From the NCBI RefSeq assembly GCF_000737695.1, contig NZ_JPRM01000018.1, forward strand, positions 1 to 64,000: 64,000 bases of DNA. Reading direction: 5' to 3'. Made by a program: the position numbers and the translations under genes. The notes under the pieces are model-generated. The model saw nothing but the letters and a program-made list of their open reading frames with translations, did no database searches and was not told the origin of the DNA. This DNA comes from Flavobacterium hydatis. Its GTDB lineage: Bacteria > Bacteroidota > Bacteroidia > Flavobacteriales > Flavobacteriaceae. This document shows positions 42,830 to 50,044 of the stretch, piece by piece. Position 1 is the first letter of the stretch. Each line of letters begins with the position of its first letter.

Positions 42830-44095
42830 ATGAAAAGGTTAATTATAGTTATACTGGTTTTTTTTCCTGTATTTCATTTTTATGCACAGCAAAACGATAA
42901 GTTATTACGACTTCAGGATTGTTATGCATTGGCAGAAGAAAATTATCCATTATCCAAAAAAAGAGATTTGATTGCAAAAAGCAGCGAATTTACGATTGAT
43001 AATATTGCTAAAGGATATTATCCTCGATTTGATGTTTTTGGTCAGGCAACCTACCAATCAGATGTTACAAAACTCCCCATTAGTTTGCCGGGTATTGATG
43101 CTCCAATTTTAAATAAAGATCAATATCGCGCTTACGCAGAAGTAAATCAGCTAGTTTATGATGGCGGAGCTTTAAAACAACAAAAAGAAATTGTCGAGAA
43201 ACAAACTAAAGTTTCAGAACAACAGCTCAAAGTCGATTTATATGCTGTAAAGCAACGTATAACCGAACTTTATTTTGGAATATTAGTTTTTGATGAACAA
43301 TTGAACCAGAATGATTTACTCAAGAACGATATTAATATAGGTATTAAAACTGTACAGGCACAACTTGTTAACGGAACAGCTTACAGAAGTAGTCTTGATT
43401 TGCTTAAAGCAGAATATTTAAAAGTAGATCAAATGGCAATAGGGATTCGCAATTACAAAAAAGCCTATCTCGATATGCTCGGACTTTTTATCAATTTAGC
43501 ATTAACTCCAAACACACAATTAGAAACTCCCGAAAACATTGTGAATTCAATCGAAATAAATCGACCTGAACTTGAACTTTTTAAATACAGAAACGAAAGT
43601 TTAGAGTTAGGAAAAAAGACAATTGAGATTGGAAATTTACCTAAGTTTAATTTTTTCCTACAAGGAGGTTATGGTAATCCGGGACTTAATATGCTGCAAG
43701 TGGGTTGGGAATCGTATTATATTGGCGGTGTACGACTCAATTGGTCTTTGACAGGTTTATATACAGATAAAAAGCAAAAACAAATTATAGATATTAATAA
43801 AGAACAACTAGAAGTAGATAAAGAAGTTTTCCTTTTTAATACCAATCAATCCATTAAACAACAAAGCGCAGAGATAACCAAGTTAGAAGAATATCTAGTT
43901 TCGGATAATGAGATTATAAGGCTTAGAAATAATGTAAAAAAAGCAGCTTTGGCTCAATTAGATAATGGAGTAATTGATTCCAGCGATTATTTGCGTGAGG
44001 TAAATGAAGAAAATGCTGCAACGCAAAATAAAATTATTCATGAAACAGATTTGCTTTTGGCAAAATACAGACAAAAATTAATAACTGGTAATTAA
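42830..44095 (+). CDS. TolC-family outer-membrane factor of the ABC exporter
   Basis: A 421-residue outer-membrane protein with the signal peptide MKRLIIVILVFFPVFHFYAQ. Two OEP repeats are separated by a conserved VDLYAVKQRITELYFGILVFDEQL helix; the second ends with SSDYLREVNEENAATQNK. The ATG at 42830 was chosen over an in-frame TTG two codons upstream. It is transcribed with the TetR gene 65 nt upstream and the HlyD adaptor 8 nt downstream, and would provide the outer-membrane exit for the ABC exporter. Confidence 0.92.
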   Translation: MKRLIIVILVFFPVFHFYAQQNDKLLRLQDCYALAEENYPLSKKRDLIAKSSEFTIDNIAKGYYPRFDVFGQATYQSDVTKLPISLPGIDAPILNKDQYRAYAEVNQLVYDGGALKQQKEIVEKQTKVSEQQLKVDLYAVKQRITELYFGILVFDEQLNQNDLLKNDINIGIKTVQAQLVNGTAYRSSLDLLKAEYLKVDQMAIGIRNYKKAYLDMLGLFINLALTPNTQLETPENIVNSIEINRPELELFKYRNESLELGKKTIEIGNLPKFNFFLQGGYGNPGLNMLQVGWESYYIGGVRLNWSLTGLYTDKKQKQIIDINKEQLEVDKEVFLFNTNQSIKQQSAEITKLEEYLVSDNEIIRLRNNVKKAALAQLDNGVIDSSDYLREVNEENAATQNKIIHETDLLLAKYRQKLITGN

Positions 44096-44103
44096 TCATA
44101 AAG

Positions 44104-44997
44104 ATGAAAAAAATAGTATTTATAATAATAGCAGCCTTCTCAATTTCATGTTCTAGTACTAAAGATGAATTTGATGCAACAGGAACTTTTGAAGCCGTAG
44201 AAACTATTATTCCTGCCGAAGCTACAGGAATAATCAAAGATTTAAAAGTCGAAGAAGGAAATGCTCTAAAAGAAGGTCAGGTTGTAGGTTATATCGATAC
44301 CATACAACTTTCGCTTAAGCGAGAACAATTAATAGCACAAATTAAAGCAACACAAAGCAAAAAGCCAGATATTAATTCGCAATTAGATGTATATAGAGAA
44401 CAACTAAAACAAGCTAAGATAGACGAACAGCGTATGCAGAATTTGGTTAAAGCAGATGCTGCAACACGTAAACAACTAGATGATGCAACGACCAAAGTAG
44501 CAGTAATTCAGAAACAAATTAATGCATTACAAAAACAATTGGATATTAATACCACAGGAATTGATGATGAAACTCAGACGTTAAAAGTTCAGGTGAGCCA
44601 GATAAAAGACCAATTAGCCAAATCTAAAATTGTAAACAAAACCAACGGAACTGTATTAACAAAATATGCCGAGATAGGAGAGATGGCAACTATTGGTAAA
44701 CCATTGTATAAAATTGCAGATTTATCTACAATAATTCTGAGAGTTTATATTACGGGAGATCAATTGCCAGGTGTAAAACTAAATGATAAAGTAAAAGTTT
44801 TTGTAGATGCAACAAATAAAACCTATAAAGAATATAGCGGTATTATAGAATGGATTAGTGATAAAGCCGAGTTTACACCAAAAACAATCCAGACTAAAGA
44901 CGAACGTGCTAATCTTGTTTATGCTGTAAAGGTGAGAGTGAAGAATGACGGATATCTAAAAATAGGCATGTATGGCGAAATAAAACTTTCAAAATAA
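44104..44997 (+). CDS. HlyD-family adaptor (YbhG-like) of the ABC exporter
   Basis: A 297-residue membrane-fusion lipoprotein (signal MKKIVFIIIAAFSISC). The lipoyl halves are IPAEATGIIKDLKVEEGNALKEGQVVGYIDT and KIVNKTNGTVLTKYAEIGEMATIGKPLYKI. They flank a coiled-coil hairpin of about 100 residues (55-155, rich in Gln, Lys and Asp). The C-terminal domain is short, as in YbhG/YhiI. Its last base is the first base of the next gene's ATG, so it is coupled to the ATPase gene. Confidence 0.93.
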   Translation: MKKIVFIIIAAFSISCSSTKDEFDATGTFEAVETIIPAEATGIIKDLKVEEGNALKEGQVVGYIDTIQLSLKREQLIAQIKATQSKKPDINSQLDVYREQLKQAKIDEQRMQNLVKADAATRKQLDDATTKVAVIQKQINALQKQLDINTTGIDDETQTLKVQVSQIKDQLAKSKIVNKTNGTVLTKYAEIGEMATIGKPLYKIADLSTIILRVYITGDQLPGVKLNDKVKVFVDATNKTYKEYSGIIEWISDKAEFTPKTIQTKDERANLVYAVKVRVKNDGYLKIGMYGEIKLSK

Positions 44998-45905
44998 TGG
45001 AATCTGTAATTGTAAAAAATATTACAAAAACGTACGGAAAAGAAAAAAAAATAGCCGTAGATAATGTTTCATTTTCTGTAAACAAAGGGGAACTTTTTGG
45101 ATTAATAGGACCTGATGGTGCCGGAAAAACCAGTATTTTCAGAATCATGACTACGCTTTTATTGGCAGATAATGGTTCCGTTTCTATTGATGGGCTTGAT
45201 GTGGTAAAAGATTTTAAATCAATAAGAAATACAATTGGTTATATGCCCGGAAAATTCTCTTTATATCAGGATTTAACCGTTGAGGAAAACCTAAATTTTT
45301 TCGCCACATTATTCGGAACCACGATTCAGGAAAATTATGATCTGATAAAAGAGATTTATGTTCAAATCGAACCTTTTAAAACCCGAAGAGCAGGGAAATT
45401 ATCAGGCGGAATGAAACAAAAGCTGGCTTTGTGCTGTGCTTTAATTCATAAACCAAATGTTTTGTTTCTGGATGAACCCACAACAGGAGTTGATCCCGTA
45501 TCTAGAAAAGAATTTTGGGAAATGCTGAAAAAATTAAAACAACAGGATATAACGATAATAGTTTCTACGCCTTATATGGACGAAGCTAATCTTTGCGATC
45601 GCATTGCTTTGATTCAGGACGGAAAAATACTTTCTATCGATACCCCAGAGAAAATAATCGAGAATTATCCTGATGCGCTTTTTGCCATTAAAGCTGATAA
45701 AATGTATCCGCTTTTGCAAGCTTTGGCATTATATCCTAACCGATTAACAAGTTATGCTTTTGGAGAATTTGCTCATTTTTCTTTTCAGGGAAAACCAAAT
45801 CAATCAGATTTATTGCAGTTTCTGGAAAACAAAGGAATTAAAAACATAGAGATAAAAGAAGCAGCCGTAACGATTGAAGATAGTTTTATTAAATTATTGA
45901 GTTGA
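44997..45905 (+). CDS. ABC transporter ATPase, first half-equivalent of YbhF
   Basis: A 302-residue ATPase. Walker A GPDGAGKTS (residues 38-46) carries the aspartate variant seen in the N-terminal half of YbhF. The signature LSGGMKQKL is near residue 135. Walker B is LFLDEPTTGVDP, and the switch histidine position reads STPYMDEAN, lacking histidine, so hydrolysis may be altered. It pairs with the second ATPase (45981-46721) to energise the permease pair. Overlaps the adaptor gene by one base. Confidence 0.92.
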   Translation: MESVIVKNITKTYGKEKKIAVDNVSFSVNKGELFGLIGPDGAGKTSIFRIMTTLLLADNGSVSIDGLDVVKDFKSIRNTIGYMPGKFSLYQDLTVEENLNFFATLFGTTIQENYDLIKEIYVQIEPFKTRRAGKLSGGMKQKLALCCALIHKPNVLFLDEPTTGVDPVSRKEFWEMLKKLKQQDITIIVSTPYMDEANLCDRIALIQDGKILSIDTPEKIIENYPDALFAIKADKMYPLLQALALYPNRLTSYAFGEFAHFSFQGKPNQSDLLQFLENKGIKNIEIKEAAVTIEDSFIKLLS

Positions 45906-45921
45906 GAATTTGCCTAACGTC

Positions 45922-45956
45922 AAGCTTTGTCAAAGTTCAAAACTTTGACAAAGCTT
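45922..45956. repeat. TTTGTCAAAG palindrome, copy 3, inside the ABC operon
   Basis: The perfect 16-bp inverted repeat AAGCTTTGTCAAAGTT / AACTTTGACAAAGCTT around CAA. It lies in the 75-nt gap between the two ATPase genes, the longest internal gap of the ABC-transporter part of this operon. Same family as 6577-6611 and 7191-7225. Confidence 0.8.
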
Positions 45957-45980
45957 AATCCAACGGTTAAAAAACATTTT

Positions 45981-46721
45981 ATGAGCGAAAAAGTAATTTC
46001 ATGTAAAGGATTAACCAAGCGATTTGGAGATTTTATCGCCGTAGATTCAATCACTTTTGAGGTTGAAAAAGGGGAAATTTTCGGTTTTTTGGGTGCAAAT
46101 GGAGCAGGGAAAACTACAGCGATGCGAATGTTGTGTGGTTTGTCTATTCCAACATCTGGCGAAGCAAAAATTGCTGGTTTTGATGTATATAAAGAAACCG
46201 AGAAAATAAAGAAAAGTATAGGATATATGAGCCAGAAATTCTCCTTGTATGATGATTTAACCGTACAGGAAAATATTACTTTTTTTGCTGGAATTTATGG
46301 GTTGGGCGACAAAGCCATTAAAGAGAATAGTGCTGCACTTTTAAAACAATTAGGCATGGAAGATCAGGCTAACAAAAGAGTTAGTTCGCTCCCGTTAGGA
46401 TGGAAACAAAAACTAGCATTTTCGACAGCTATAATCCATAAACCCGAAATTGTATTTCTTGATGAACCAACTGGAGGTGTAGATCCTGTAACGCGCAGAC
46501 AATTCTGGGATTTAATTTATGAAGCATCAGGAAACGGAATCACCATTTTTGTAACCACACATTATATGGACGAAGCCGAATATTGTAATCGGGTTTCGAT
46601 CATGGTCGATGGCAGGGTAGAAGCACTAGACACGCCAACTAATTTAAAAAAGCAATTTGGTGTAGAAACGATGGATGAGGTGTTTTATCATCTTGCCAGA
46701 GAAGCAAAACGAGGAGAATAG
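45981..46721 (+). CDS. ABC transporter ATPase, second half-equivalent of YbhF
   Basis: A 246-residue ATPase. Walker A GANGAGKTT is at about residues 37-45, the signature-like LPLGWKQKLAF replaces LSGG (a divergent signature seen in this second-ATPase class), Walker B is VFLDEPTGGVDP, and the switch is VTTHYMDEAE. I used the ATG of MSEKVISC; a TTG 18 codons upstream is in frame but lies within the palindrome. It probably forms a heterodimer with the preceding ATPase. Confidence 0.92.
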   Translation: MSEKVISCKGLTKRFGDFIAVDSITFEVEKGEIFGFLGANGAGKTTAMRMLCGLSIPTSGEAKIAGFDVYKETEKIKKSIGYMSQKFSLYDDLTVQENITFFAGIYGLGDKAIKENSAALLKQLGMEDQANKRVSSLPLGWKQKLAFSTAIIHKPEIVFLDEPTGGVDPVTRRQFWDLIYEASGNGITIFVTTHYMDEAEYCNRVSIMVDGRVEALDTPTNLKKQFGVETMDEVFYHLAREAKRGE

Positions 46722-46767
46722 AATACCTGTTAGGATAACAATAGTTTTAAGAAAATATAATCTGAAT

Positions 46768-47874
46768 ATGAAACAGTTTTTAACATTCGTAAAAAAGGAA
46801 TTTTTGCACGTACTGCGTGACAGGAAAACATTACTGATTCTATTTGGGATGCCAGTTGTACAGATTCTTATTTTTGGTTTTGCATTGACAAATGAAGTGA
46901 AAAACTCCAAAATTGTAGTGGTAGATTATGCTAAAGATATTGCTTCGCAGAAAATAATTGCTAAAATAGAAGCCAGTCGATATTTTGAAATTACAAAAAG
47001 CCTTGCAGGAAGTAAGGAACTCGAAGCAGCATTTAAAAGTGGCGATATAAAAATGGCAATTGTATTTCCAGAAGGATTTAACAATCAATTATTACATCAG
47101 AATAAAGCACAAATTCAGGTTATAGCAGATGCATCAGACCCAAATAATGCCACAACATTAACCAATTATGTTTCGTCGATTATAAACGATTATCAGGCAC
47201 AATTAAATCAAACAAATCCTATTCCGTATCAAATTAAACCCGAAGTAAAAATGCTGTATAATCCGCAGCTAAAAGGAGCTCCAAATTTTGTTCCAGGAGT
47301 TATGGCTTTGGTTTTAATGTTGGTTTGCGTTATGATGACTGCAATTTCTATAGTAAAAGAAAAAGAAATGGGTACAATGGAAATTCTTTTGGTTTCGCCA
47401 TTTAAACCCATTATGGTAATACTTTCTAAAGCAGTTCCTTATTTGTTACTTTCGATGATAAATGTAGTTTCTATTTTGTTGTTAAGCGTCTTTGTTCTCG
47501 ATTTACCAATTGCGGGAAGTATACTTTTGCTTTTTGCCGAGAGCACTTTATTCATTATAACCTGCTTGACATTAGGAATTTTTATTTCGGTTAAAACCGA
47601 TTCACAACAAACCGCAATGCTCATTTCGTTATTAGGAATGCTTTTGCCAACATTACTTTTTAGCGGATTTATGTTTCCTATAGAGAATATGCCACTTCCG
47701 TTGCAATGGTTTTCAAATATTGTACCTTCTAAATGGTATTATATCATCGTAAAGGGAATTATGATAAAAGGATTGGGATTTTCGTATGTATGGAAAGAGA
47801 CTTTAATTCTTCTCGGAATTACTGTTTTCTTATTGATAATAAGCCTAAAAAGCTTTAAAATACGTTTGTCATGA
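46768..47874 (+). CDS. ABC-2 type permease (YbhS-like)
   Basis: A 368-residue inner-membrane permease. The N-terminal helix follows FVKKEFLHVLRDRKTLLILFGMPVVQILIFGFAL. A large external loop (residues about 45-175) follows, then five helices including KEKEMGTMEILLVSPFKPIMVILSKAVPY and FSGFMFPIENMP. It is typical of ABC-2 permeases exporting drugs or lipids. The ATG at 46768 was chosen because earlier in-frame codons overlap the ATPase gene without family similarity. It overlaps the next gene by four bases (ATGA). Confidence 0.92.
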   Translation: MKQFLTFVKKEFLHVLRDRKTLLILFGMPVVQILIFGFALTNEVKNSKIVVVDYAKDIASQKIIAKIEASRYFEITKSLAGSKELEAAFKSGDIKMAIVFPEGFNNQLLHQNKAQIQVIADASDPNNATTLTNYVSSIINDYQAQLNQTNPIPYQIKPEVKMLYNPQLKGAPNFVPGVMALVLMLVCVMMTAISIVKEKEMGTMEILLVSPFKPIMVILSKAVPYLLLSMINVVSILLLSVFVLDLPIAGSILLLFAESTLFIITCLTLGIFISVKTDSQQTAMLISLLGMLLPTLLFSGFMFPIENMPLPLQWFSNIVPSKWYYIIVKGIMIKGLGFSYVWKETLILLGITVFLLIISLKSFKIRLS

Positions 47875-48989
47875 GAATCATCAAATTTTTGCTCATAAAA
47901 GAGTTCAAACAGATATTTCGTAATCGTGCTATTTTAGCTGTTATTATGGTAATGCCCGTTATGCAACTTATTATTTTGCCACTTGCCGCTAATTATGAAA
48001 TTAAAAATATTAATCTGGCAGTTGTCGATAATGATCGTTCGGACTATTCCAGAGATTTAATTAATCATGTAGTTGCTTCGGGATATTTTAAATTAAGAAG
48101 CTATAATGATTCCTATAAACAGGCTTTTACACAAATAGAAGATGACAATGCCGATTTAATTCTGGAAATTCCTCGTGGATTTGAGCAGGATTTAATACGC
48201 GAGAATAAACAACAGCTTTTTATTGGCGTAAATGCCATAAACGGAACAAAAGCGGGTTTAGGAGCTGGATATATTAATGATATTATAAGAGAATATAATA
48301 ACGGAATACGAAAAAAGTTGAATGTTCCTGGAAGTTTTAATGCCATTCCTGTAATAGAAATTACATCATCAAACTGGTACAATGTGCATTTAAATTACAG
48401 ACTATTTATGGTTCCCGGAATCTTAGCTATTCTTGTTACGCTTGTAGGAGGTTTTCTTTCGGCATTAAATATCGTAAAAGAAAAAGAAGCTGGAACTATT
48501 GAGCAAATCAATGTTTCTCCTGTCAAAAAATATCATTTTATTTTAGGAAAATTAATTCCGTTCTGGATTTTGGGTAATGTAGTTTTTACGCTGGGATTAT
48601 TGGTAGGTTGGATTTTTTACGGAATTGTTCCTTTAGGAAATATAGCTGTTTTGTATGCTTTTGTATCGGTTTATCTTTTGGCCATTTTAGGTTTTGGTTT
48701 ATTAATTTCGACTATATGCGAAACCCAGCAACAAGCTATGTTAATCATGTTCTTTTTTGTAATGATATTTGTTTTAATGGGAGGATTATTTACACCAATA
48801 GATAGTATGCCAGATTGGGCAAAAACAGCTTCGAAGTTTAACCCGATAAGTTATTTTATCGATGTAATGCGAATGGTTATTATAAAAGGAAGCGGGTTTA
48901 GAGATATCCAGAAACACATTTTAATTATAATCGGGTTTGCCGTTGTACTAAACACTGCAGCTATTTTTAATTATAGAAAAACTTCTTAA
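47871..48989 (+). CDS. ABC-2 type permease (YbhR-like)
   Basis: A 372-residue permease paralogous to the preceding one: LIKEFKQIFRNRAILAVIMVMPVMQLIILPLA at the start, a long external loop, then KEKEAGTIEQINVSPVKKYHFILGKLIPFW and MGGLFTPIDSMPDWA. The start overlaps the previous stop as ATGA, so the two subunits are made together and likely form the heterodimeric channel. Last gene of the operon; a terminator follows. Confidence 0.92.
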   Translation: MRIIKFLLIKEFKQIFRNRAILAVIMVMPVMQLIILPLAANYEIKNINLAVVDNDRSDYSRDLINHVVASGYFKLRSYNDSYKQAFTQIEDDNADLILEIPRGFEQDLIRENKQQLFIGVNAINGTKAGLGAGYINDIIREYNNGIRKKLNVPGSFNAIPVIEITSSNWYNVHLNYRLFMVPGILAILVTLVGGFLSALNIVKEKEAGTIEQINVSPVKKYHFILGKLIPFWILGNVVFTLGLLVGWIFYGIVPLGNIAVLYAFVSVYLLAILGFGLLISTICETQQQAMLIMFFFVMIFVLMGGLFTPIDSMPDWAKTASKFNPISYFIDVMRMVIIKGSGFRDIQKHILIIIGFAVVLNTAAIFNYRKTS

Positions 48990-48996
48990 AGCAAAA

Positions 48997-49034
48997 AAAA
49001 TCTATTACAAAGTCTTAAACTTTATAATAGATTT
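48997..49034. terminator. bidirectional terminator after the ABC exporter operon
   Basis: AAAATCTATTA and TAATAGATTTT pair with an inner CAAAGT / ACTTTA extension, flanked by A and T tracts. It lies between convergent genes (permease end 48989, lipid-kinase end 49078). Confidence 0.8.
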
Positions 49035-49077
49035 TATTGAGATAATATAAGCTATTTTAGTGTTTATACTTAATTTT

Positions 49078-49959
49078 CTAGTCAGTAATAACAGTAAGCC
49101 CGTTTTTAATGATAGATACTTTAATACTATTGGTTTTAATAGTATAAGATTCACCATCTATTTGCGCATCCAGAGATGTTGCCGTAGGAACCTCTATAGT
49201 TAAGTCTTGTATTAATGTATGTTGGGCTTTTTTAAATTTTTCGACAGTATTACGTAATACATGATATCCAAGTGTCATTTTTTCTAGAAATGATAATTGC
49301 GGAACCACAATCATATCCAACCAGCCGTCATTAAGACTTGCCTTTGGCGTTAAGCTCATATTATAACCCATCTCGTTAGAGTTTGAAATAAATAGTAAAA
49401 ACGGGTTGGCAATTATCTCTTTATTATCAAAAGATAGTTTTGTTTCCTGTGTTTTAAATTCAAAACTAGACGATAATGCCGCTTTTACATAAGCAATAAG
49501 CGTACGTTTTCCTGATTGCTCATATTTTTTTATAATCATCGAATCTATTCCGATTCCTGTATTACTAAAGAAATAATGCTCATTTATTTTACCTACATCT
49601 ATAGTCGAAACGGTTCCTTTGCGAATGATTTCGATTGCTTTTTCAAATTTTCTTGGAATATTTAAGTTAGATGCCAAGCCATTTCCTGAACCAACAGGTA
49701 TAATTCCTAATTTTATAGTAGTACCAATAAGGCAAGAAGCAACTTCGTTTATAGTACCATCACCACCACAAGCCACAATATAGTTTGGATTATTGGCTAC
49801 AGCCGCTTTCGTTAGTTCGATAGCATGTTTCTTGCGGTTTGTATAATCAATTTCGATTTTAAATTCAGAAGCAGGGAAAGAATTTCTTAAAAAAGCTTCT
49901 GTAATATTGTGTTTACCATTGCCTGAAATTGGGTTAACTATAAAGTGGATATATGTCAT
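49078..49959 (-). CDS. diacylglycerol-kinase-family lipid kinase (YegS/BmrU-like)
   Basis: A 293-residue kinase. G65-G-D-G-T69 is the ATP-binding signature (VACGGDGTINEVA), PVGSGNGLASNLNIP follows at about residue 88, and the C-terminal beta domain contains NSNEMGYNMSLTPKASLNDGWLDM. The family phosphorylates lipids such as diacylglycerol or phosphatidylglycerol at the membrane; the exact substrate is unknown. It is the last of the minus-strand run that starts with the two-component system at 55067. Confidence 0.93.
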   Translation of the reverse strand: MTYIHFIVNPISGNGKHNITEAFLRNSFPASEFKIEIDYTNRKKHAIELTKAAVANNPNYIVACGGDGTINEVASCLIGTTIKLGIIPVGSGNGLASNLNIPRKFEKAIEIIRKGTVSTIDVGKINEHYFFSNTGIGIDSMIIKKYEQSGKRTLIAYVKAALSSSFEFKTQETKLSFDNKEIIANPFLLFISNSNEMGYNMSLTPKASLNDGWLDMIVVPQLSFLEKMTLGYHVLRNTVEKFKKAQHTLIQDLTIEVPTATSLDAQIDGESYTIKTNSIKVSIIKNGLTVITD

Positions 49960-50044
49960 TATTTATTTTAATTTTTTTGTAAAAAAACAGTCTGCAATCT
50001 AGCATTTTTATATAAAATGGTAAATCAAATTTTGAATTATAATT

